Source of the DNA: JAJBWD01 sp041670885
Lineage (GTDB): Bacteria > Bacillota > Clostridia > Clostridiales > Clostridiaceae
NCBI GenBank assembly: GCA_041670885.1
Contig: JBAXYJ010000187.1
Coordinates: 1-5,861 of the forward strand
Direction of reading: 5' to 3'
Length of the DNA stretch: 5,861 bases
The translations under genes and the position numbers were made by a program. A model generated the notes under the pieces. That model saw only the letters and a list, made by a program, of their open reading frames with translations. It did no database searches and was not told the origin of the DNA. Positions 1 to 5,319 of this stretch are shown here, piece after piece (the stretch's first letter is position 1; the number at the start of each line of letters is the position of its first letter).

Positions 1-455
1 ACTCTGGCATTTTTAAGCTGCATGCTTTTAATTTCATTTTCTATATCCTCATCTGAAACTGGATATACATTTTTCTTAACCTCTACGCCTTTATATGCTC
101 CCAGCTCAACCTCAGGCTTTAATGTTACCTTTGCTGTGTATATAAAGTCCTGATCATTTCCTACCTGAACTATGTCAATTTCCGGATAATCAATTGGTTT
201 CAAGCTATTTTCATCTATTGCCTTTCCATATGTATCATTATAGCAGAAATTCATAGCATCTTCATAAAATACTTCTGCTCCATAATGTCTTACTATTATG
301 CCAAATGGTGCCTTGCCTTTTCTAAATCCAGGTATATTAAAACTTTTTACGTTCTTCTTGTAAGATTTTTGAATGCATTTGTCAAATTCTTCCTTTTCAA
401 CTGTGATCTCAAGTTTAATCACATTTGCCTCTAATTTCTCAATCTTTGTATTCAT
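1..455 (-). CDS. tig: Trigger factor, N-terminal part (3' end cut by window edge)
   Basis: Ribosome-associated chaperone that binds nascent chains at the exit tunnel and, in full-length form, carries a peptidyl-prolyl isomerase domain. I translated 151 codons from the ATG at 455-453; the rest of a protein that is usually about 430 residues lies beyond position 1. The ribosome-docking signature GFRKGKAP falls at residues 43-50, the usual place for the trigger factor F-R-K motif, preceded by the charged amphipathic N-terminal segment. Residues about 90-125 (EIDIVQVG, FIYTAKVTLKPEVELGAYKG) also follow the family. The start is supported by GGGAGGAA seven bases upstream. The PPIase and C-terminal arm domains are not visible. 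Immediately upstream lies an extended -10 promoter, so the gene probably has its own transcript, although I see no terminator separating it from the upstream TIM-barrel gene. The family call is firm. Whether this is the main tig (often followed by clpP/clpX) or a paralogue cannot be decided here. Confidence 0.93.
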   Translation of the reverse strand, partial: MNTKIEKLEANVIKLEITVEKEEFDKCIQKSYKKNVKSFNIPGFRKGKAPFGIIVRHYGAEVFYEDAMNFCYNDTYGKAIDENSLKPIDYPEIDIVQVGNDQDFIYTAKVTLKPEVELGAYKGVEVKKNVYPVSDEDIENEIKSMQLKNAR

Positions 456-495
456 AACTGTTCCTCCCATTATAGTATGCTATATTAACCATAAC

Positions 496-523
496 ATTAT
501 AACATATAATTATTTTTTTACAA
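496..523 (-). promoter_or_regulatory. Extended -10 promoter of tig
   Basis: Read on the minus strand, TTGTAA (523-518) and TATAAT (501-496) are separated by 16 bases. The -10 is preceded by TGT, giving the extended -10 form TGTTATAAT. Expected transcription would start near 489, leaving a leader of roughly 35 bases with a GGGAGGAA ribosome site. The -35 lies inside an 11-base inverted repeat. This is a sigma-A type promoter by consensus match only. Confidence 0.7.
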
Positions 524-559
524 ATATATCTTATATCATAATTCATAAATTTGTAAAAA
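515..559. repeat. 11-base inverted repeat at the tig promoter
   Basis: TTTTTACAAAT at 515-525 and its exact reverse complement at 549-559 are 23 bases apart. One arm covers the tig -35 (518-523) and the other the last codons of the TIM-barrel gene. No T-run follows in the direction of transcription, so it is not a terminator. It may be an operator or a chance match in AT-rich DNA. Confidence 0.35.
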
Positions 560-1334
560 TTCCCTCTAAAAATTTCTTTGCAGTGATAAATTCATCTTCA
601 TTTTTGTAATTATCTCTGTATATCTCAATAATTCCTACATTATCATAGCCTATTTGTTTAAGCTTATTCTTAATGGCTCTGAAGTCAACGCTTCCTCTCC
701 CTGGCATAAGACATAGATTATTCTCATCTCTGTCATTAATATGAAAATTAACTAGATCCTTTCCCATTATATCTAAATAAGACATAGGAGATACCCCTGC
801 TTTGTAGGCCTGTTTTATGTCAAACGTGAATTTAACCGGGTATTTCATTTTATCTTTAAGAAGCTCTAAAAAATCTATTTCTGAAGATTTACACCAGGAA
901 ACATTTTCCTGACTAAATACTATTCCTTTGTTAGCTGCTTCATATGATAGATTGTTATATATATCTATAATAAAGTCTTTATTAAGGTTTCTCCATTCTG
1001 TCTTTCTAAGTCCATGGAAGGTATAGGTTCTGGCTCCCAAGCCCTTTGCTGCTCTAATTATACTTTTATATCTTTTTATCATGTCTTCTCTTCTTCTCTT
1101 ATATCTGTCGAAAAGAAATGGTTCAAAGGATGTAGAAAAGCCATGAACTGAGTAAACCTCTATATTATTTTTCTCCAGGTTGTCTTTAAGTCTTCCAATA
1201 AAATCAGGTTCATATTCACTTTCGGAATTAAGAAATATTTCAACAATAGAAAATCCCAGCTTTTTAATCTTTTCTATTGTATCCTCTGTATTTGTGTCAG
1301 GATAAAAATTTGCTGTTGATATTCCAATTTTCAT
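543..1334 (-). CDS. Sugar phosphate isomerase/epimerase-like TIM-barrel protein
   Basis: A 263-residue protein of the xylose isomerase-like / AP endonuclease 2 TIM-barrel superfamily, probably cytoplasmic and metal-dependent. The N-terminus MKIGISTANFYP is the first barrel strand. Likely metal or active-site residues sit at barrel strand ends in the family order: His64 (YSVHGF), His107 (YTFHGL), Glu143 (FSQENVSW), Asp172 (FTFDIKQAY), His198 (NFHINDRD) and Glu237 (GIIEIYRDNY). The family-typical LMPGRGSVDF is at 209-218. Members isomerise or epimerise sugars and related hydroxy acids, and some are endonuclease IV-like; the sequence does not reveal the substrate, so I give no gene name. The first gene of this unit ends only 3 bases upstream and in the same frame. 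The nearest Shine-Dalgarno is unusually far (15 bases), so translation probably depends on termination-reinitiation. The start is fixed by an in-frame stop two codons upstream and by conservation of the first strand. Confidence 0.82.
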   Translation of the reverse strand: MKIGISTANFYPDTNTEDTIEKIKKLGFSIVEIFLNSESEYEPDFIGRLKDNLEKNNIEVYSVHGFSTSFEPFLFDRYKRRREDMIKRYKSIIRAAKGLGARTYTFHGLRKTEWRNLNKDFIIDIYNNLSYEAANKGIVFSQENVSWCKSSEIDFLELLKDKMKYPVKFTFDIKQAYKAGVSPMSYLDIMGKDLVNFHINDRDENNLCLMPGRGSVDFRAIKNKLKQIGYDNVGIIEIYRDNYKNEDEFITAKKFLEGIFTNL

Positions 1335-1337
1335 AAG

Positions 1338-2093
1338 CTATTTTACAAGTCCTCCATTATTATCTAGGTAAACAAGCTTATCATCTATGTTTACCTCATA
1401 ACCTTTATCTTTAAGGCCATTAAGTACAATACTGGTCCCTCTAAGGTTATGTTTATAGGTATTTGTTTTAATATCATATATCCAAAGATATTGTCTTCTG
1501 TTTGTTCCAAACCAGGGGACATTGCTTATATATAAAACTTTTCCTTCTCCTAAGAATTTTGGGCTGTCTGCCCATATGAAATCAGCGTTTTTCTTTAATA
1601 CTTTAGTTTTTTCATATACAGTGTTATTCCTAGATACATATTTTTTATATGTTATGTCTGTGCTTTTGCCATCTTTGTCAATTAAATATAGAGTTTGGGT
1701 ACTCTTATCTAAATATACCATCTGATTTCCTGCCGGACTTATATCATAACTGCCATTTAATCCCTCTGTTAATATTCCATTGTATTTTACTGCAGTACCC
1801 TCTGTGGTAAGTCCTACCTTTAAAGAAAGACTGTCACTTAATTTTATTTCTTTAAATTTGTTTTCAGTTTCTGCAGTTTTTTGTTTAGGCACCGTATTAT
1901 TTTGATCAGTTGTTTGTTTAGTTATAGGTTTTGCAGGGCTATTAATAATACTATCAAAAAATGGTTTTATACCAAACCCAAAGATAAATAATAAGCATAC
2001 TACTGCCAGTATAATTATTAATATTATAAGTTTTATTCTTCTCTTTCTTCTTACATATCTATTATAATCCTTACTGAAAATACTTGGCTTCAT
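1338..2093 (-). CDS. Uncharacterised single-pass membrane protein with propeller-like outer domain
   Basis: I do not recognise this as a named family. The 251-residue protein begins with a short, very basic cytoplasmic segment (residues 1-21, with RYVRRKRRIK), then one hydrophobic helix at about 20-42, so the remainder should lie outside the membrane (positive-inside rule). Residues about 49-77 form a polar Thr/Gln/Lys/Pro-rich linker. The domain from about 80 to 251 holds short strand-turn units such as DISPAGNQMVYLDKS, TLYLIDKDGK, GKVLYISNVPWFG, YLWIYDIKTNTY and KLVYLDNNGG, reminiscent of TolB/WD40-type beta-propeller blades. There are too few for a full propeller, so this is inference. Cys33 lies in the helix without a proper lipobox, so a lipoprotein is unlikely. 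The start is supported by GAGGAGG about nine bases upstream and an extended -10 promoter. It is the first gene of a likely two-gene unit with the TIM-barrel gene. Being a real gene is well supported; function is unknown. Confidence 0.8.
   Translation of the reverse strand: MKPSIFSKDYNRYVRRKRRIKLIILIIILAVVCLLFIFGFGIKPFFDSIINSPAKPITKQTTDQNNTVPKQKTAETENKFKEIKLSDSLSLKVGLTTEGTAVKYNGILTEGLNGSYDISPAGNQMVYLDKSTQTLYLIDKDGKSTDITYKKYVSRNNTVYEKTKVLKKNADFIWADSPKFLGEGKVLYISNVPWFGTNRRQYLWIYDIKTNTYKHNLRGTSIVLNGLKDKGYEVNIDDKLVYLDNNGGLVK
1350..1355 (-). promoter_or_regulatory. Distant Shine-Dalgarno for the TIM-barrel gene
   Basis: GGAGGA on the minus strand is the best ribosome site before the ATG at 1334-1332, but 15 bases separate it from the start, against the usual 5-10. 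It is formed by the two glycine codons near the end of the upstream gene. Ribosomes finishing that gene stop at TAG (1340-1338), one codon before the next ATG, which favours coupled reinitiation. Confidence 0.55.
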
Positions 2094-2128
2094 CGGGAAT
2101 TACCTCCTCATTTATGCGTTCACATTAC

Positions 2129-2137
2129 ATTATAACA
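2129..2137 (-). promoter_or_regulatory. Extended -10 promoter of the membrane protein/TIM-barrel unit
   Basis: TGTTATAAT on the minus strand (2137-2129) is a perfect extended -10. No good -35 is seen at 15-18 bases upstream; the best candidates are AT-only hexamers (for example ATTATT at 2156-2151) inside the pyr terminator stem, which fits an extended -10 promoter. Transcription would start near 2122, giving a leader of about 29 bases with the GAGGAGG ribosome site at about 2103-2109. Confidence 0.6.
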
Positions 2138-2138
2138 A

Positions 2139-2196
2139 ATATCTTAAAAAAATAATACCCTGGTAATAGGGTATTTATTAATTATTTTTAAGATAT
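2139..2196. repeat. 12-base inverted repeat flanking the pyr terminator
   Basis: ATATCTTAAAAA at 2139-2150 and its exact reverse complement at 2185-2196 enclose the terminator hairpin, giving a nested, two-tier palindrome. The left arm overlaps the T-run of the terminator and lies directly upstream of the extended -10 of the next gene. It could be an outer stem lengthening the terminator or a protein-binding site. The AT-rich composition means chance cannot be excluded. Confidence 0.5.
2146..2175 (-). terminator. Rho-independent terminator after pyrE
   Basis: On the minus strand, AATACCCT (2175-2168) pairs with AGGGTATT (2161-2154) to form an 8-bp stem with a 6-base loop, followed by A and then seven T (2152-2146). 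It lies about 40 bases past the pyrE stop codon and should end the pyrimidine operon transcript. On the plus strand the same hairpin is followed by a broken T-run, so it is mainly a minus-strand terminator. Confidence 0.82.
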
Positions 2197-2215
2197 ATAT
2201 ACTTCCCAGTTCACT

Positions 2216-2779
2216 TTATTTTATTTTTCTTGAACCTGGCTTTTCTATAGGCTTTCCTTCTTTGCATAATGGGCAGTTATCCGCTGTATATGTTTCTATA
2301 TCCAGCTTAATTGCAGAGTACAGCGGGAATTTTATGTCTCCATTACTTCTGTCTATTATTGAAGCTATTCCAACAACTTCTCCTCCTAAGCTTTTAATAA
2401 CCTCTGCAGTTTCATAGGAGGATTTTCCTGTAGTTACAACATCTTCTGTGATTAATACCTTTTCCCCCTTTTCTATGGTAAAGCCCCTTCTTAGAGTCAT
2501 TACATTATCAACTCTCTCAGTAAATATAGCTCTTTTTCCTGTCTGTTTTCCTATTTCATAAGCTACTAATATGCCTCCCATTGCAGGTCCTACTACTACA
2601 TCATAATCTAAATCCTTTAGTTTTTCAGTAATTACTGATATTACCTGCTCTGATTTATCTCCATATTGAAGAAGCTTGGCACACTGAACGTATTCTCTGC
2701 TGTGTCTTCCTGAGGACAGCAGAAAATGTCCCTTTAAGAGTGCATTTGTTTCGTATAATATATCCAATACATTTACCAT
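2216..2779 (-). CDS. pyrE: Orotate phosphoribosyltransferase
   Basis: Joins orotate to PRPP to give orotidine 5'-monophosphate, the fifth step of UMP synthesis, in the cytoplasm. The 187-residue protein has the PRPP-binding signature VLITEDVVTTGKS at 108-120, a type I phosphoribosyltransferase fold, a VVGPAMGGI loop at 62-70, and an FTERVDNVMTLRRGF segment at 86-100 for the mobile loop. The C-terminus, DNCPLCKEGKPIEKPGSRK (167-185) with Cys169 and Cys172, matches the shorter thermophile-type PyrE subfamily rather than the E. coli type; length fits that subfamily. The start is supported by AGGAGG six bases upstream. It is the last gene of the operon and is separated from pyrD by 60 bases holding a hairpin, while the preceding genes overlap or nearly abut. 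A Rho-independent terminator follows about 40 bases after the stop. Confidence 0.95.
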   Translation of the reverse strand: MVNVLDILYETNALLKGHFLLSSGRHSREYVQCAKLLQYGDKSEQVISVITEKLKDLDYDVVVGPAMGGILVAYEIGKQTGKRAIFTERVDNVMTLRRGFTIEKGEKVLITEDVVTTGKSSYETAEVIKSLGGEVVGIASIIDRSNGDIKFPLYSAIKLDIETYTADNCPLCKEGKPIEKPGSRKIK

Positions 2780-2800
2780 AATCAGCCTCCTGTTATTTAA

Positions 2801-2851
2801 GGAATTACATAATTAATTTTGGCTGGTTTTAGCTGAAAATTATATAATTCC
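2801..2851 (-). other. Intercistronic RNA hairpin between pyrD and pyrE
   Basis: On the transcript, GGAATTA (2851-2845) can pair with TAATTCC (2807-2801), and TAATTTT (2842-2836) with AAAATTA (2820-2814), with an unequal internal loop. A short inner stem (AGCT/AGCC with a G-U pair) closes over the loop AAAACC. The hairpin includes the pyrD stop codon and ends about 10 bases before the pyrE ribosome site. No T-run follows, so it is not a standard terminator; an RNA-stability, processing or pausing element is possible. Confidence 0.5.
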
Positions 2852-3733
2852 TATTATTTCATTTATATCTTTTATTTTTTCTTTTTCCATGAATTCATCT
2901 ATTCCATTTATTATGTCCATACATATGTCAGGCTTTATAAAATTTGCTGTTCCTACCTGAATAAGTGATGCTCCTGCCATTATAAACTCTATCGCATCAT
3001 TGGGACTTGATATTCCGCCCATTCCTATTACAGGAATATCTACATTTTTACATACTTCATATACCATTCTGAGTGCTATTGGCTTTATTGCAGGACCTGA
3101 CATGCCACAGGTGATGTTATCAAATACAGGCCTTCTTTTATATATGTCTATGGCCATTGCCTTAAAGGTATTTACAAGAGAGATTCCGTCTGCTCCTTCA
3201 TCCTGACAGGTTTTTGCCATTGCCGCTATATCCTCTGCATTAGGAGAAAGCTTAACTACAAGAGGTTTCCTGCATATATTTCTTACTCTTTTAACTACCT
3301 CTTTAGCATCCTTTGTTTTTATGCCAAAGGCCATACCGCCTTCTTTTACATTAGGGCAGGAAATATTAAGCTCCACTATATGAACTGAGGAGCTGTTTAG
3401 CATTTCTGCTCCGATTTCATATTCCTCTATAGTTCCTCCCCCCAGGTTTGCTATTATGTTAGTACCCAGCTTTTCCATTTTAGGAAGTTGATTTTTTATG
3501 AAGTTTCCCACTCCGTCATTTTGAAGTCCAATAGAGTTTAAAAGGCCTGCCCTTACCTCGAAAACTCTCATCCCTTTGTTTCCCGGTTTTCCATTTAGAG
3601 TAAGTCCCTTTGAGCATATTCCGCCTAAATTACCTACATTATAATATTCGTTATATTCTTCTCCATAGCCAAAGGTCCCTGAAGCTGCTATAACCGGGTT
3701 TTTAAAATTTATACCAAAAACTTTACTTTCCAT
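2840..3733 (-). CDS. pyrD: Dihydroorotate dehydrogenase, class 1B catalytic subunit
   Basis: FMN enzyme that oxidises dihydroorotate to orotate; in class 1B it works as a complex with PyrK, which passes electrons to NAD+. The 297 residues fit the usual length of about 300-310. Visible family features: NPVIAASGTFGYG (12-24), SKGLTLNGKPGN (41-52), NSIGLQNDG (66-74), NISCPNVKEGG (123-133) with the class 1 catalytic Cys126, KLSPN (about 161-165), SGPAIKPIALRMVYEV and IPVIGMGGI for the FMN phosphate region. The stretch usually written ET-x-AGMLN reads EVRAGLLN here, and ANVAGS reads ANLGGG; both look like modest drift with the core residues kept. The start overlaps the end of pyrK by 11 bases; GAGG lies six bases before the ATG, inside pyrK. 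This arrangement favours coupled synthesis of the two subunits. Confidence 0.95.
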   Translation of the reverse strand: MESKVFGINFKNPVIAASGTFGYGEEYNEYYNVGNLGGICSKGLTLNGKPGNKGMRVFEVRAGLLNSIGLQNDGVGNFIKNQLPKMEKLGTNIIANLGGGTIEEYEIGAEMLNSSSVHIVELNISCPNVKEGGMAFGIKTKDAKEVVKRVRNICRKPLVVKLSPNAEDIAAMAKTCQDEGADGISLVNTFKAMAIDIYKRRPVFDNITCGMSGPAIKPIALRMVYEVCKNVDIPVIGMGGISSPNDAIEFIMAGASLIQVGTANFIKPDICMDIINGIDEFMEKEKIKDINEIIGII

Positions 3734-4460
3734 GGCCTACCTCATCTAATATTAGATCATCCCCTAAAAAAACAGGTCCTTCCTTGCAGGCTCTTTTCAC
3801 TCCGCTTTTAGTCCATACAGCACAGCCCAGGCAGGCACCAACGCCGCAGGCCATCCTTTTTTCAAGAGATACGTATATTTTTTTATTTTGTAAAACTGCC
3901 ATTTTCAGAACTCTGTTCATCATTACCTCAGGTCCGCAGCAATATATTATGTCATAATCTTTAAGACTCAAAATATCAGTTACATATCCCTTATGGCCTG
4001 AGCTTCCGTTTTCTGAAGCTATGAAAACTTTATTTACCATATTTTCCATTTCATCAATTAAGAAGGGCTGATCCCTAAAGCCTATGAATAAATCAGTATC
4101 CTCCTTATTTAGCTTAGTTAAAAGATACTCCATAGGAGCTATTCCTATTCCGCCTGAAACTATGGCTGTCTTTCCTTTTTCTATATTAAATCCGTTTCCG
4201 AGAGGTCCGTTTATTTCTATGCTGTCTCCCGGTTTTAAGTCTTTTAAAATATTAGTCCCAACTCCAAACACCTTGTATAAAAACCAGATTTCAGTATCAT
4301 TTATCATATTTATGCTGATTGGTCTCCATAGAATAGGCTCTAATTCCCAGGCTCTTATCATATAGAACTGTCCGGGCTTTCCTTGAAATTTCCCATTTAT
4401 TACCATCCTATATATACCCTCAGCTATCAGTTCATTTTTATATATCTTAACTTTTTCCAT
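3723..4460 (-). CDS. pyrK: Dihydroorotate dehydrogenase electron-transfer subunit PyrK
   Basis: FAD and [2Fe-2S] subunit that moves electrons from the FMN of PyrD to NAD+. The 245-residue protein has three parts in family order: an FAD-binding barrel with RPISI at 46-50 and the GVGTNIL and GPLGNGF segments (66-72, 85-91); a ferredoxin reductase-like nucleotide domain with VSGGIGIAPMEYL (101-113) and YCCGPEVMM (173-181); and a C-terminal cluster-binding loop with Cys205, Cys210, Cys213 and Cys225 (C-x4-C-x2-C-x11-C, CGVGACLGC then RACKEGPVF). All four cluster ligands are present, so the protein looks functional. It starts one base after the pyrF stop with GGGG eight bases upstream, and its end overlaps pyrD by 11 bases, consistent with a heterotetrameric PyrD2-PyrK2 enzyme. 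Confidence 0.95.
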   Translation of the reverse strand: MEKVKIYKNELIAEGIYRMVINGKFQGKPGQFYMIRAWELEPILWRPISINMINDTEIWFLYKVFGVGTNILKDLKPGDSIEINGPLGNGFNIEKGKTAIVSGGIGIAPMEYLLTKLNKEDTDLFIGFRDQPFLIDEMENMVNKVFIASENGSSGHKGYVTDILSLKDYDIIYCCGPEVMMNRVLKMAVLQNKKIYVSLEKRMACGVGACLGCAVWTKSGVKRACKEGPVFLGDDLILDEVGHGK

Positions 4461-4461
4461 A

Positions 4462-5319
4462 TTATATACCCCAAAGGTCGTCTCTCATTCTTATTGCCTC
4501 GGATCTTGCAGCATGGTAAAAGCTTAAGCCTTCATTTTCTTTTTTCTTGTATGCAAGAAGAATTCCTCTGGATGAGTTTACAACTGCTCCATTTTTGTTA
4601 TTAAGATAAGGCTCCACATCCTTTGCTCCCCCGCCCTGAGCTCCATAGCCCGGAATCAGAAGAAATGTGCTTTTAAGAGTTTTTCTTATCTCTAATGCTT
4701 CGCCAGTATGAGTGCAGCCTACAACTCCCCCGATGCTGCTGTAGCCGCAGTTTCCTAAATAAGATTCCCCAAGCTTATTAATTTTTTCTGCAACAATATT
4801 AAATACTCTCTTTCCCTCTTCTGACTTTATGTATTCTATATCATAAGCCCCCTGGTTTGAAGTTCTTATAAGAGGGAAAATTCCCTTTTCATAATTTTTA
4901 ATGTATGTAAGATAAGGTTCGATTGAATCCATACCCATGTATGGATTTAAAGTTATAAAATCAGCCTCAAAATCCCCTGAAAAATGAGCCCTGGCATACA
5001 TATCTGCAGTGTCTTTTATGTCTCCCCTTTTTACATCGGCAATTACAATTTCCCCTTTTTCTCTTATGTATCTAAGTGTATTTTTATATGCAGTAAGTCC
5101 TTCAATTCCCAATGCTTCATAATAGGCAATCTGTACCTTATAACAGGAAACTGCATCTATAGTCTCATCTATTATCTTCTTATTAAAATTAAATAACAGG
5201 TCCGATACTGTTTCATAATTTTTTGAAAATTCCTCAGGAATATATGTAATTGAAGTATCCAGTCCCAGGCATACATTTCCTTTTTCCTCTACCTTTTTAT
5301 ATAGCTTATCTATTATCAT
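4462..5319 (-). CDS. pyrF: Orotidine 5'-phosphate decarboxylase, type 2
   Basis: Removes CO2 from OMP to form UMP, the final step of the pathway. The 285-residue length and motifs match the longer type 2 branch rather than the type 1 enzyme of about 240 residues seen in Bacillus or E. coli. Visible features: CLGLDTS (17-23) for the first barrel strand, CYKVQIAYYEALG (59-71), the catalytic DVKRGDI at 95-101 (Asp95, Lys97, Asp100), FPLIRTSNQGA (148-158), GGVVGCTHTGE (197-207) and the phosphate-binding IPGYGAQGGGAKD (222-234). The start at 5319 overlaps the end of pyrC by 14 bases and has GGGAGG 11 bases upstream, encoded by the late Lys-Gly-Gly codons of pyrC; the first-strand motif at residue 17 agrees with this start. 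Placing pyrF before pyrK and pyrD means gene order does not follow reaction order. Confidence 0.95.
   Translation of the reverse strand: MIIDKLYKKVEEKGNVCLGLDTSITYIPEEFSKNYETVSDLLFNFNKKIIDETIDAVSCYKVQIAYYEALGIEGLTAYKNTLRYIREKGEIVIADVKRGDIKDTADMYARAHFSGDFEADFITLNPYMGMDSIEPYLTYIKNYEKGIFPLIRTSNQGAYDIEYIKSEEGKRVFNIVAEKINKLGESYLGNCGYSSIGGVVGCTHTGEALEIRKTLKSTFLLIPGYGAQGGGAKDVEPYLNNKNGAVVNSSRGILLAYKKKENEGLSFYHAARSEAIRMRDDLWGI

Noticed and set aside
1980..2093. A lipoprotein signal in the membrane protein around Cys33.
   Set aside because: The residues before the Cys (L-A-V-V) do not fit a lipobox, the helix continues well past the Cys, and a basic N-terminal tail of about 20 residues favours a plain signal anchor.
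2839..2867. A TATAAT on the minus strand (2844-2839) as an internal promoter for pyrE.
   Set aside because: There is no acceptable -35 about 17 bases upstream and no TG extension, and the bases are better explained as part of the hairpin stem.
373..5196. Several plus-strand open frames of 67-93 codons (for example 373-609, 1522-1725, 3000-3206, 4084-4365, 4383-4604, 4984-5196).
   Set aside because: They lie antisense to well-identified minus-strand genes, have low-complexity or hydrophobic composition from AT-rich codons, and show no recognisable domain.
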